From Candidatus Heimdallarchaeota archaeon (GTDB lineage: Archaea; Asgardarchaeota; Heimdallarchaeia; Heimdallarchaeales; Heimdallarchaeaceae): DNA of 38,708 nt. The notes beneath the pieces were generated by a model. It had not been told where the DNA came from. It worked only from the letters and a program-made list of their open reading frames with translations, and did no database searches. Numbering within the stretch: the stretch's first letter is position 1; every line of letters starts with the position of its first letter. Both the position numbers and the translations under genes were made by a program. The DNA lies in assembly GCA_030668875.1 (NCBI GenBank), contig DAOVER010000029.1, forward strand, positions 1 to 38,708, read 5' to 3'. Positions 24,130 to 33,001 of this stretch are shown here, piece after piece.

Positions 24130-25446
24130 ATGAAAATTAAAAAAACATTTACGTTAATTATAGTTTCAAGTATGATTCTTTTATTATCATGGCAAAATCA
24201 AATGATTGTAAACACGAGAGCATCAACTCAGAACAGCTTTTTACCGGTTCTTAATGCAGATCCAATGATAGTAATTGATGAGGATTCAGACTTCTCAATC
24301 TATCCAGGCTATGGAAATGAATCGCATCCATATATCATTAGCGGATTTGATATTGAAGTTCCAACAGGCGATGACATAGGGATTAATATAACAGGTACAA
24401 CGATGCACTTTGAAATCAGGAACAATGACCTTTCAGCTACTACTGTTGGATATATCGCAATTTCTATTATTGATGTATCGCCAAATACTGCGAAGGTGAG
24501 TAACAATAACATACAAGGGTTCCACGCAGGGGTATATGGAGAAAATGCTGAAGGAATAATAATAGAGGAAAACATTTGTCTTTGGATAGGGGATACGAAC
24601 TTTAGATTAATAAACAGCCCTCATGCAAGAATAGAAAAAAATGATTTGTACAAGATTAATCCACCAGAATTGCATGAAAGAAGTTCGATCGAAAGCTCTC
24701 TTCAGGAAAGCTTAGATGAGCTGTTTTTTGGAATGTATCTAGAACATTGCTCAGACAGTAACATCACTGGAAATTATATGGATCTTGACTCGAATTCAGT
24801 AATATATGGGGGCGGGATAACAGTTTTTTATTCTGATAGAGTCTTAATTGATGAAAATATAGTGAGGAACATAAGAATTGAAATTACTTCTTACGAATAC
24901 CCTGAAGTTGGGGGGATATATTTGAATGATGTTTCCTATGCAACCATATACAATAATACTGTTGAAAAAACGGAAAAAAATAGCCTTCACGTTGTAGAAA
25001 GTGATAATATTCTAATATCAAACAATACTTTTAGTGAGAGTGAGAGATACGGAATAAATTTAGTATCTACAACAAATACAAATATCACATATAATACCAT
25101 TCAACAACACCCAAGTTTTGGCATTATGATTCCTTCAGGTTCATCTAACACACGTATACATCATAATCACTTCATAAACAATAACATAGGTAGCTCACAG
25201 GCAAGTGATTCTGGGACAAATAATGTGTGGTATGATCCATTAAGTATGCAAGGAAACTGGTGGAATGACTGGTCAGGAGGAGATTACGTAATAGGTGGCT
25301 CTGCAGGTTCTTTAGATATATACCCATTAGGTGAACCTATAGTTGTTCCAGAATTTTCGCAGCAACAAAGCATCATATATCTCTCTTTGATATTTTCAGC
25401 AATCATTCTTACAAGTACAATAATACGGAAAAAGAGGAAGAAATAA
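24130..25446 (+). CDS. Secreted right-handed beta-helix (NosD-like) surface protein
   Basis: The N-terminus has KIKKTFTLIIVSSMILLLSW as signal peptide. The body holds parallel beta-helix turns with the common N-N-x-[IVF] ladder: FEIRNNDLS, AKVSNNNIQGFHAG, IIIEENICLWI, NITGNYMD, VLIDENIVRNI, ATIYNNTVEKTEKN, ILISNNTFSESERYGINL and TRIHHNHFINNNIG. These are NosD/pectate-lyase-type repeats that bind polysaccharides or other surface molecules. The C-terminus has PEFSQQQSIIYLSLIFSAII, a membrane segment, and RKKRKK, so the protein is anchored in the cell envelope. No catalytic residues are identified. A regulator acting on the paired operator probably controls it. Confidence 0.82.
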   Translation: MKIKKTFTLIIVSSMILLLSWQNQMIVNTRASTQNSFLPVLNADPMIVIDEDSDFSIYPGYGNESHPYIISGFDIEVPTGDDIGINITGTTMHFEIRNNDLSATTVGYIAISIIDVSPNTAKVSNNNIQGFHAGVYGENAEGIIIEENICLWIGDTNFRLINSPHARIEKNDLYKINPPELHERSSIESSLQESLDELFFGMYLEHCSDSNITGNYMDLDSNSVIYGGGITVFYSDRVLIDENIVRNIRIEITSYEYPEVGGIYLNDVSYATIYNNTVEKTEKNSLHVVESDNILISNNTFSESERYGINLVSTTNTNITYNTIQQHPSFGIMIPSGSSNTRIHHNHFINNNIGSSQASDSGTNNVWYDPLSMQGNWWNDWSGGDYVIGGSAGSLDIYPLGEPIVVPEFSQQQSIIYLSLIFSAIILTSTIIRKKRKK

Positions 25447-25450
25447 TTCA

Positions 25451-25480
25451 CTTTTTTCGTTTTTTTATTTTATTTATTTT
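25451..25480 (+). terminator. T-rich terminator after the beta-helix gene
   Basis: Two long T runs (six and seven T) with interspersed A follow the stop within 5 bases. This is typical of archaeal U-tract termination. Confidence 0.55.
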
Positions 25481-25523
25481 GAAATTTGTTATAACATTGT
25501 TTGATGTTTTCAATGCAATAGAG

Positions 25524-25531
25524 ATTTATAT
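25524..25531 (+). promoter_or_regulatory. TATA box of the broken TPR gene
   Basis: ATTTATAT lies about 48 bases before ATG 25576. It predicts transcription start near 25553, upstream of the first ATG and far upstream of the apparent start at 25768. It supports the longer, interrupted reading frame. Confidence 0.45.
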
Positions 25532-25575
25532 TGAAAAAATAAAGTACTTTACATTATCTAATTGGGAAATTTTAG

Positions 25576-27708
25576 ATGACTTTATTACAACACAAACTGA
25601 ATTTGGCAATAAATCACTTAGTTAGGGGAGAATATAGAGAATTTCAAGACACAATTAGAATTATAGAAAGTAATAGTAAATTATCAAAATTTCAACGTCT
25701 CGAGAGTTCAATTCTTCAAATGTAATTTACAGATAAAACAGATAATTTTGGACCAAGAGAAGAATTAATGGTTAAAACATCTAAGCTTCTTGAGGAAATT
25801 TGTCTAACTTACAAACTAGAAATTATTAACATCATGGATACGAGTTCTAGAGTTTCTGAATCTTTGATAGAATCTACAATTAATCAATTTAGCAATCAGT
25901 CAAGAGAATCGCAACATACATTCTTAATTGTTTCAATGGCCAAAATAAAGTTCCAATATAAATATAACATTTTGTTCCCACTTTTCAGTCATTATATAGA
26001 AGTCATTATGCGTATAGCTAAGGATATGAATGAAAATTATTACTACACTGAATTACTAAATGAACTGTGCTGGTCTTTTACATATAGGGATTGTTTTGAC
26101 AATGCATTAGAGAGTGCAGAAAAACTACTACCGCTTGCAAAAGAACTTGAATCCCAAGATTTAGTGATGCGATCTTTGGCGTATCTAAGGCACAATTATT
26201 CTGAAAAAGGTTTTCATGATCTCTCCTTGAAGTATGGATACCAGTATCTAGAACTGGCGAAAAATGTAAAATCAAAATATAGACTATGGCATGCCTACAT
26301 AAATTTGAGTTTTGCATATTGTTATAGTGGTGATTTAATAAATAGCATGAAATTTCTGAATTTGGCTAGAACACATGAGAAAGATTTGAATTATAAAAAC
26401 TATAAGGGATGGAGGATGTTGGTTAGAGGTCAAATCAGTTATTATGAGGGAGATTTACACAAAGCTTATGAGCAACTAGAAGATGTATTGAAAGTTTTTC
26501 AGAATTCAACACAATACTACCCATTAGGATTTGGATATAGCATGATGGGAAGTATATCATATCAATTAGGAAAGTATGATGATGCAATAGAGTTCTATAA
26601 GGAGGGTTTGAAATTCAGAGAAAAACACGAAAGTGAAGTGCGTGTTGCACTAACTTACTTAAGACTAATTAGCATCTATGCTATTAAGAGAGATAAGGTT
26701 AGCTTGAAAATATGCTTAACGGAACTAAACAAACTCAAGAAAAAAAGCAATAATAGAATATTAGATAATATAAATGAAGCAGGGAAAGCTATAAACTTGA
26801 GATATGTAAGTGACCAAATAGAGCAATCTAAAGAAATATTCGAAAATATAATCATGAGTAAGAGCATGCTATTTGCTACAACAGAGAAATCTTACCTGTA
26901 TATCTGTGACATCTTGTTTGAAGAAGTAAAAAGAAGCAAAGACATTAATTTGTTAGTCGAACTAAACAGCTATATTAAGAATTTAATTGATATTGCAGAA
27001 AAGAATCAAGCGTATTTGCTACTCATTGAATTATACTTTTTGCAATCAAAACTAAGTACACTAGAATTTAAGACAGATACATCTTTATCTCTGTTGGAAA
27101 GGGCTCAAGAAGTTGCAAAACAAAAGGGATTGAATAGATTGGAAATATATTTGTCAAACGAACACGATGTTCTTCTAGAACAACTCGACACATGGGAAAG
27201 AGTGTCAAACTACTTACCAACATTAGAAGAACGATTTGAAGCAACACATATTGAAGAGATTCTTAGTAAGATGTTATTAAATAGGGTAAACTATATAGAA
27301 GCTTCCATTGAAGATGAAAAGCCAATTTCATTCTTAGTCTTCGATGAAAATTATAGCATCTTATACGCAGATTCACTGTCAGAAACACCTAATGAAGAAA
27401 TCGGATATGGAGAGCTTATTACAAAAATTACTGAGAAGAAACTCAATTTTACGAAAGGGGGTAGAATATTGAAAATTAAACATCATAAGTTCATGTGTAT
27501 CCTGGTAAAAAAGATGAAAGCATATTATTGTTATATATTCATTGGAAAATCGTTTTTCGCTAAACGGAAATTTGTTCAATTGATTGACACTTTGTCAAAT
27601 TGCAAAATTATCAAAAGATTTGAAGAATTGATTCCACAGAATAGTCCTGTGAAATTAGATCTTAGAATGCAGCTTGCATCGCTAATTAGAGAAGAAATTT
27701 GTTCATGA
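25576..27708 (+). pseudogene. TPR protein gene interrupted by one in-frame UAA
   Basis: An open frame of 49 codons starts at ATG 25576, hits TAA at 25723-25725 and continues in the same frame to 27708. The part before the stop (HLVRGEYREFQDTIRIIE, LSKFQRLESSILQM) and the part just after it (DKTDNFGPREELMVKTSKLL) join as consecutive helices of one TPR, so a CAA-to-TAA change is likely. The main body has clear TPRs (GDLHKAYEQLEDVLKVF, LGKYDDAIEFYKEGLKF). A C-terminal domain from about codon 590 (FLVFDENYSILYADSL, AYYCYIFIGKSFFAKRKF) looks longin/roadblock-like. Translation could resume at ATG 25768 to give a 646-residue product. Without the stop the protein would have about 710 residues. Confidence 0.7.
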
Positions 27709-27731
27709 CATATTTTCATAAAACCAAAACA

Positions 27732-27794
27732 ATTATATATCAATGAATAGCACCATCAATTGAAATTTACACTCAACTATTACTAGAGTGAGGT
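27732..27794 (+). promoter_or_regulatory. Promoter and ribosome site of the thermosome gene
   Basis: ATTATATAT (27732-27740) is a good TATA element and predicts a leader of about 40 bases. GTGAGGT (27788-27794) lies 7 bases before ATG 27802, a strong Shine-Dalgarno match unlike the leaderless genes nearby. Confidence 0.6.
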
Positions 27795-27801
27795 AAAAAA
27801 T

Positions 27802-29424
27802 ATGTATGGTACTCCCGTTTATATTATGAAAGAAGGTACTGAGAGAACTCAAGGCAAAGATGCTCAAAGAAATAACATTCTTGCTGCTAGAGCAGTATCT
27901 GAAGCTATTCGTTCGGCTCTCGGTCCTAAAGGTATGGATAAAATGTTGATAGACAATTTTGGTGATACAACTGTGACAAATGATGGTGCTACAATTTTGA
28001 AAGAAATTGAAGTCAGCCATCCTGCAGCTAAATTCCTTATTGATTTATCTAAGACACAAGATCAAGAAACTGGTGATGGAACAACTACCGTTGTTGTTAT
28101 TGCTGGAGAATTACTTAAGCAAGCTGAAGAATTATTAGATGTTGAGGTTCATCCCAGTATCATTGTTGAAGGTTACAAGAACGCTCGATTTAAGGCTGCT
28201 GAAATTCTAGAAGAAATGGCTAAAGACGTAACATTTGAAGATGAAGACATACTCAATTATGTTTCTCAAACTTCCATGGCTTCCAAAATAATCAGTGGTG
28301 AGAAAGAATCTCTTTCTAAGATTATTGTAAAAGCAGTTAAAGCCATTACTGAAGAAAAAGATGGTGAATATGTTGCCAACATTGACAATATACAAATTCA
28401 GAAGAAAAAGGGTGGAAGTCTTGTTGATACAGAACTCATCGATGGAATTATCCTTGATAAAGAGTTTGTACATGTTGACATGCCCAAGAAGGTAGCAGGT
28501 GCTAAAATACTTCTTTTAGATAAAGGTCTTGAATTAAGCAAAACAGAAATTGACGCTAAAATTAACATTACAAGTCCTGATCAAATTCAAGCATTCTTAG
28601 ATAATGAACAAGATATGCTAAAAGAGATGGCAGATAAAATAATCGCTTCTGGTGCAAATATTGTGCTCTGTCAGAAAGGAATTGATGACATTGTTCAGCA
28701 TTATCTTGCTAAGAACGGTGTTTCCGCAGTTCGAAGGATAAAGAAAAGTGACATGGACAAATTAGCTAAAGCCACAGGAGCTCAGGTTACCACAAGTCTT
28801 GACGATTTAGATCAATACATCGGAAACGCTGCACTAGCAGAACAGAAATCCATCAGTGATGATAATATGATTTTCATTACAGGTTGCACAAATCCTAAGG
28901 CAGTATCTATTGTTATCCGCGGTGGAACAGAGATGATTGTTAATGAAGCTGAAAGAGCGATTCATGATTCGTTATGTGTCGTTAGACAAGTTATTCATGA
29001 CAAGAAAGTCGTTCCAGGTGGTGGAGCTCCAGAAATTCAAATTAGTCAAAAACTAAGTGAGTTCGCTAAAGCACAAACCAGTAAAGAACAATTAGCCATA
29101 GAAAAATTCGCTAAAGCTGTAGAAATTATTCCAAGAACTTTAGCAGAAAACGCTGGACTTGATCCTATTGATGTGCTTGCCGAATTACATGTTAAACACA
29201 ACAAAGTAGGTAATGTTTTTGGAGTTAATCCTTTTGCTAAGAAAGTAGATGACATGTCTAAACGCAATGTTTGGGAGCCAATTTCCGTCAAATTACAAGC
29301 TATCAGTAGTGCTGCTGAAGCAGCGGAAATGATCTTGAGAATTGATGACGTTATTGCTTCTAAAGAACTATCTGGTGGTGGTCCTCCCATGCCAGGTGGC
29401 GGCGGAATGCCCGAAGATTACTAG
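27802..29424 (+). CDS. Thermosome subunit (group II chaperonin)
   Basis: An ATP-driven protein-folding chaperonin that forms a double ring with a built-in lid. The family signatures are complete: NNILAARAVSEAIRSALGPK, GMDKMLIDNFGDTTVTNDGA, the ATP loop QDQETGDGTTTVVV, the apical-domain region VDMPKKVAGAKILLLDKGLE, VVPGGGAPEIQIS, and the hinge block VNPFAKKVDDMSKRNVWEP. The C-terminal tail is Gly/Pro/Met-rich (SGGGPPMPGGGGMPEDY). The 540-residue length is standard. Only one subunit gene is in the window; most archaea have more elsewhere. It is well expressed, judging by its strong TATA and ribosome sites. Confidence 0.97.
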   Translation: MYGTPVYIMKEGTERTQGKDAQRNNILAARAVSEAIRSALGPKGMDKMLIDNFGDTTVTNDGATILKEIEVSHPAAKFLIDLSKTQDQETGDGTTTVVVIAGELLKQAEELLDVEVHPSIIVEGYKNARFKAAEILEEMAKDVTFEDEDILNYVSQTSMASKIISGEKESLSKIIVKAVKAITEEKDGEYVANIDNIQIQKKKGGSLVDTELIDGIILDKEFVHVDMPKKVAGAKILLLDKGLELSKTEIDAKINITSPDQIQAFLDNEQDMLKEMADKIIASGANIVLCQKGIDDIVQHYLAKNGVSAVRRIKKSDMDKLAKATGAQVTTSLDDLDQYIGNAALAEQKSISDDNMIFITGCTNPKAVSIVIRGGTEMIVNEAERAIHDSLCVVRQVIHDKKVVPGGGAPEIQISQKLSEFAKAQTSKEQLAIEKFAKAVEIIPRTLAENAGLDPIDVLAELHVKHNKVGNVFGVNPFAKKVDDMSKRNVWEPISVKLQAISSAAEAAEMILRIDDVIASKELSGGGPPMPGGGGMPEDY

Positions 29425-29425
29425 A

Positions 29426-29456
29426 GAAAATTTTTCTCTTTTTTTATTTTTATTTA
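29426..29456 (+). terminator. Terminator after the thermosome gene
   Basis: AGAAAATTTTTCT is a small inverted repeat followed by a seven-T run and further T-rich sequence, just past the stop. Confidence 0.6.
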
Positions 29457-29485
29457 TCAAAAATCAAATGTTACTGTATTTCACT

Positions 29486-29740
29486 TCAAGAATAAGTCTT
29501 TAAGGCTTGAGTAACTTTGGTTAGCATTTCTTCAGTAACTTGATCTGATTCCATCTCTACTATTGAAACCCAAGTAGAATATGCTGCCTCTCTCACACCT
29601 CTATTCGTATCTGACATCCCTTCCACAATTATTTCTACAACTTCGTTGGTTAGTTTTAACCTACTCTCTATGGTTACTTTTTGTTGTAGATATGTCATCC
29701 TAGTGTTAATTTCTCTTAGGAATTTAAAACTTTTGTCCAA
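29486..29740 (-). CDS. Small helical HEAT-like protein, unknown function
   Basis: An 84-residue frame with TTG start; an internal ATG would give about 71 residues. The sequence is helical, and GMSDTNRGVREAAYSTWVSI followed by an acidic turn looks like one and a half HEAT repeats (paired helices with Arg/Ala spacing). Codon and base use resemble neighbouring genes. It is convergent with the thermosome and ends 29 bases after that terminator. No TATA box is clear on its strand, so it may be a small free-standing scaffold or a remnant of a longer HEAT protein. Confidence 0.5.
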   Translation of the reverse strand: MDKSFKFLREINTRMTYLQQKVTIESRLKLTNEVVEIIVEGMSDTNRGVREAAYSTWVSIVEMESDQVTEEMLTKVTQALKTYS

Positions 29741-29870
29741 GAATTGTTTGAAATATGTAAAAAATTAAGAGATTAGTGTTTATCTAATATTCATTAATTA
29801 GATATGCTAAACAAAGTGTTTTTACCCAAAGTTTTTAACAAACATTCATTACTCGATTAGTGATAAGCAA

Positions 29871-30818
29871 ATGGATCTTGAAGGAATTAATAAGAAGGTA
29901 TTAGAAAAATTAGAGATTGCCGGTTTTACTATTGAAAATTTATCTATTTTAACATCAGAAGAACTTTCCTCTAAGATTGATTTAGACATTGGAGAGGCAA
30001 AAAAGATCATTAACAAAGCCCAACATAAACTTGGAATTCAACCTATTTCAGCTATGAAATTCTTGGAACTTGAATCGAAGAGAGGTAAAATCACCACATC
30101 TTCAAATGAATTTGATGGCATACTTGGTGGAGGAGTGTGGACTCAAGAGCTAACAGAATTAGCTGGTGGTTTTGGTTCCGGTAAAACACAGCTTTGTTTT
30201 CAATTATGCATAAACGTACAATTGCCTTTTGAAGAAGGGGGATTAGAAGGCAATGCCTTTTTTATTGATACTGAGAGGACGTTTTCACCACGAAGAGTGG
30301 TTGAAATGGCATCATACAGAGAATTGGATGTTGAAGAAATACTCAACAATATTTACATCAGCTCAGCAGTCAATACTCATCATCTATTTAGTATAGTCGA
30401 CCAATTAGACGAAATTATACCAGAGAAAAACATTAAATTGCTGATTATTGATTCTTTAGCTTCACATTTTCGTTCCGAATTTATAGGTAAAGGAAAACTT
30501 GTTGAGAGACAACAAAAACTCATGAAAATTGCTGAGCTGCTGATTATGATTGCTGTAAAATATGATATTGCAATTGTTGTAACCAACCAAATTATTGCTA
30601 ACGTTGAAGAGTTCTTATTTGGAAGCCCTGAAGAACCTGCTTTAGGTTTTGCTTGGGCTCATCGACCTCAACAGAGAATATTTCTAAGAAAATCAAGAGG
30701 TAGTTCAAGAATTGCTAGATTGTTTGATAGTTCTAGAATGCCCGAAAGAGAAGCATTGTTCTATGTAACAGAAAGTGGCATAACTGATGCCCCTTACTCT
30801 ACAGAACTATTTGAATAG
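29871..30818 (+). CDS. radA: DNA recombinase RadA
   Basis: The archaeal RecA/Rad51 family strand-exchange protein used in homologous recombination. The N-terminal helix-hairpin-helix domain (residues 1-60) contains LEKLEIAGFTIENLSILT. The core follows: NEFDGILGGGVWTQELTELA, Walker A GGFGSGKTQ (99-107; most RadA proteins read GEFGSGKT, so Glu is replaced by Gly), FFIDTERTFSPRRV, Walker B LLIIDSLASHFRSE and IAIVVTNQI. The C-terminal ATPase face (LGFAWAHRPQQRIFLRKS) is also present. Its 315 residues are typical. It has its own promoter region (29741-29870), is convergent with S25e, and has no neighbouring recombination genes. Confidence 0.95.
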   Translation: MDLEGINKKVLEKLEIAGFTIENLSILTSEELSSKIDLDIGEAKKIINKAQHKLGIQPISAMKFLELESKRGKITTSSNEFDGILGGGVWTQELTELAGGFGSGKTQLCFQLCINVQLPFEEGGLEGNAFFIDTERTFSPRRVVEMASYRELDVEEILNNIYISSAVNTHHLFSIVDQLDEIIPEKNIKLLIIDSLASHFRSEFIGKGKLVERQQKLMKIAELLIMIAVKYDIAIVVTNQIIANVEEFLFGSPEEPALGFAWAHRPQQRIFLRKSRGSSRIARLFDSSRMPEREALFYVTESGITDAPYSTELFE

Positions 30819-30877
30819 AAATGAATAGAAAATAATCTATTGAAATCGTAATTATAGGAAAAATGGAGAATTCAAGA

Positions 30878-31177
30878 TTACTCGGCTGCTGGTTTATTCT
30901 TTGTAGCAGAATAAACACTTGTTCTTTTTGATTTACTGATGCATTTAATAATGTTGTTTGCTTCAGCTTCTCTGAGAATTCTTTTTGCAGCGCTAACTCT
31001 AATATTATACTTATCTGCAAGGTAAGCTGGTGTTACTCCTTTTGCCCTTGATAATTCTCCATCAATCTTTTTCTTTGTCTCTTCATCTGGAGAAAGATCA
31101 CGAATGACAGGGATGAATTCGAACACTAAACCAAACTTTTTCTTCTTTCTTACAACTTTCCTCTCGCGTAATGACAT
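30878..31177 (-). CDS. rps25e: Ribosomal protein S25e
   Basis: A component of the small ribosomal subunit in archaea and eukaryotes, absent from bacteria and from many euryarchaea. The protein starts with a basic tail (RERKVVRKKKKFG). It then has the winged-helix core DEETKKKIDGELSRAKGVTP, AYLADKYNIRVSAAKRIL and NNIIKCISKSKRTSVYSAT, aligning block by block with eukaryotic S25 (ITPAVVSERLKIRGSLAR and SKHRAQVIYT). Its 99 residues are normal. Its presence fits an Asgard or TACK lineage. It is transcribed divergently from the URO-D-family gene, and a TCCGCGGA palindrome lies between them. Confidence 0.9.
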   Translation of the reverse strand: MSLRERKVVRKKKKFGLVFEFIPVIRDLSPDEETKKKIDGELSRAKGVTPAYLADKYNIRVSAAKRILREAEANNIIKCISKSKRTSVYSATKNKPAAE

Positions 31178-31276
31178 CGTTCTCGAACTCTGGATTTTCC
31201 GCGGATTTTTAAGTTATTCGATTGAAAGGTTTTTCACTTACCGCAATCTTGATAATTTCCTCGCCTAAGATACCTT

Positions 31277-32275
31277 ATGGATAAATTGGAGTTGTTACTA
31301 AATACATTCAAAGGGGGGAATACAAATTATCCTTTGTTCAGTTTGTGGAAGCATTTTCCACATGATGACAGAAACTTTGAGAGATTAGCTGAAGCTCACA
31401 TTAAATTCTATGAGCATCATCAATTCGATTTGATGAAAATATCTCCTCACGGAAGATATCCTGTTGTTGATTATGGATGCAAAGTAGCAAAAGAATTTGA
31501 CTCAATTACTGGCAGCACAAGCTGTGAAGAATGTACAATACACACTTTTGAGGACTGGGAAGCATTAGAACAAGTTAATGTAAATGACGGGGAATTTGGT
31601 AATCAAGTAAAAACTGTCAAAATATTAGGTAAAAAACTAGAAGAGCTACCTAAAATGATGACTATATTTTCTCCTTTGATGGTTGCTTCTAAAATGGATA
31701 ATAATCTTGTTGCACATATGCGAGAGGATAAAGCAAAATTAAAAAAAGCATTTTTTGTAATATACAAAGATCTTTTAGAATTTGCTCAATCATCAATTGA
31801 TGCTGGTGCAAATGGATTATTCATTGCATCACAACATTTCCGAAAAACTGATTTAACTTGGGAAGAAGTAGATAATTTTGAGATTTACTTTATCAAAAAA
31901 TTAATACAAGAAACTAGAAAGAAATCAGATTTCAACATCATACATATTCATGGACAAGAAATCAATTTCAATAAGGTTGTAGAAACTATTGATGTAGATG
32001 GTCTTAACTGGCACGATCAACTAACGTGGCCAACAATACCTGAAGCTGCAGATATTTTTTCGAAGGGTCTCTTGGCTGGTATTGATGAAACCCAGAGTTT
32101 AGTAGATGGAGATGAAGAAGAAATAAAGAATAATATACTAGAATCCATAGAGATGTCTAAGAAGCTTGATAATAGAGTTATAATCTCCCCAGGATGTGTA
32201 ATTCCAATTACTGCAACAAATGAATCCATAGAAATAATTTCAAAAACCATGCACAAATCAAGAAAGAGGGTTTAA
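31277..32275 (+). CDS. Uroporphyrinogen-decarboxylase-superfamily protein
   Basis: A 332-residue TIM-barrel protein of the URO-D superfamily, which includes HemE and cobalamin-linked methyltransferases such as MtaA. Seen are PLFSLWKHFPHDDRNFERLA (N-terminal substrate region), KISPHGRYPVVDYG, FAQSSIDAGANGLFIASQHF, IHIHGQEI, a GLNWHDQ strand and the C-terminal ISPGCVIPITATNESIEII, where corrinoid-dependent members use similar PGC turns. The HemE RQAGR motif is absent, so haem synthesis is unlikely. No corrinoid protein is adjacent, and the substrate is unknown. It is the first gene of a four-gene operon; the next starts 2 bases after its stop. Confidence 0.8.
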   Translation: MDKLELLLNTFKGGNTNYPLFSLWKHFPHDDRNFERLAEAHIKFYEHHQFDLMKISPHGRYPVVDYGCKVAKEFDSITGSTSCEECTIHTFEDWEALEQVNVNDGEFGNQVKTVKILGKKLEELPKMMTIFSPLMVASKMDNNLVAHMREDKAKLKKAFFVIYKDLLEFAQSSIDAGANGLFIASQHFRKTDLTWEEVDNFEIYFIKKLIQETRKKSDFNIIHIHGQEINFNKVVETIDVDGLNWHDQLTWPTIPEAADIFSKGLLAGIDETQSLVDGDEEEIKNNILESIEMSKKLDNRVIISPGCVIPITATNESIEIISKTMHKSRKRV

Positions 32276-32277
32276 AA

Positions 32278-32952
32278 ATGGCAAAAGAAGAGAAGCAATC
32301 AGTTGAGAAGAATAATATTGAAGTGATTCTAACAAAGAAATCAACAAGATTTGGATGGAGAGATTTCACTCTTAACCTTGTCCTAAGCCTTATTATGATT
32401 GCAAGTATTGTTGTTTTTGTGTTTATTCAACCCCCAGATGCTGGAGATTTAACTGCTTGGTTTTCCTTAATCCTTGCTACTGTGTTACCTCTGTTAATCT
32501 TTGGGAATCGAGTAGTAAGAGAATCAATTTATCATTATGATTTCATTTCGATTAGTGGTGACACTATTAAATATCGTTCAACACCTCTGTTTTTTACTGG
32601 AATAAGAACCAAAAAAGGTGAAGTTGATATACGTAGCATAAGGAAATTTGGTATTTCTAAAATTCCAAGAAAATTCTCGTTTGATTTGCGAAAACACAAA
32701 AATAAAGCAATGTTAATACTTAATCTCAAAGACGGTAAAGAACATTTATTTGGAGAATATTTCATTAATGAAGATTTAGTCGAAGTTTGTGTGTACATTA
32801 AGAAAATCTATCCCAAAGCTAAGTTGATAACTAATCTCGGGGAGGAATATCCAGAACTTGCGGAACTGCAGAAAAAAGTTGCATCATCAAAGAAGATTAA
32901 AGAATTAGAGGATGATGGAGAACCTGAAGGCGTAGAAATTAGACGAAAGTAG
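32278..32952 (+). CDS. Two-helix membrane protein with a PH-like cytoplasmic domain
   Basis: A 224-residue protein. A short N-terminal tail is followed by membrane segments LNLVLSLIMIASIVVFVFI (about 29-47) and LTAWFSLILATVLPLLIFG (about 55-73). The rest is a beta-rich domain (ISISGDTIKYRSTPLFFTG, KKGEVDIRSIRKFGISKIPR, NKAMLILNLKDGKEHLF, then a helix DLVEVCVYIKKIYPK). This order of strands plus a closing helix is that of bacterial PH (bPH) domains. It probably sits on the inner face of the membrane and could recruit its operon partners there (inference). It is spaced 2 bases from the URO-D gene. Confidence 0.75.
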   Translation: MAKEEKQSVEKNNIEVILTKKSTRFGWRDFTLNLVLSLIMIASIVVFVFIQPPDAGDLTAWFSLILATVLPLLIFGNRVVRESIYHYDFISISGDTIKYRSTPLFFTGIRTKKGEVDIRSIRKFGISKIPRKFSFDLRKHKNKAMLILNLKDGKEHLFGEYFINEDLVEVCVYIKKIYPKAKLITNLGEEYPELAELQKKVASSKKIKELEDDGEPEGVEIRRK

Positions 32953-33001
32953 GCGGGAGTATCTCTACTTTTATTAATGATTTCTTCGAGATAATTACTT
33001 G

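Noticed and set aside
29046..29390. Minus-strand frame of 114 codons inside the thermosome gene
   Set aside because: Fully opposite conserved chaperonin codons; no independent evidence.
31198..31205. TCCGCGGA palindrome between S25e and the URO-D gene
   Set aside because: Only eight bases; it stands out because of local AT richness, and no second copy or spacing supports an operator.
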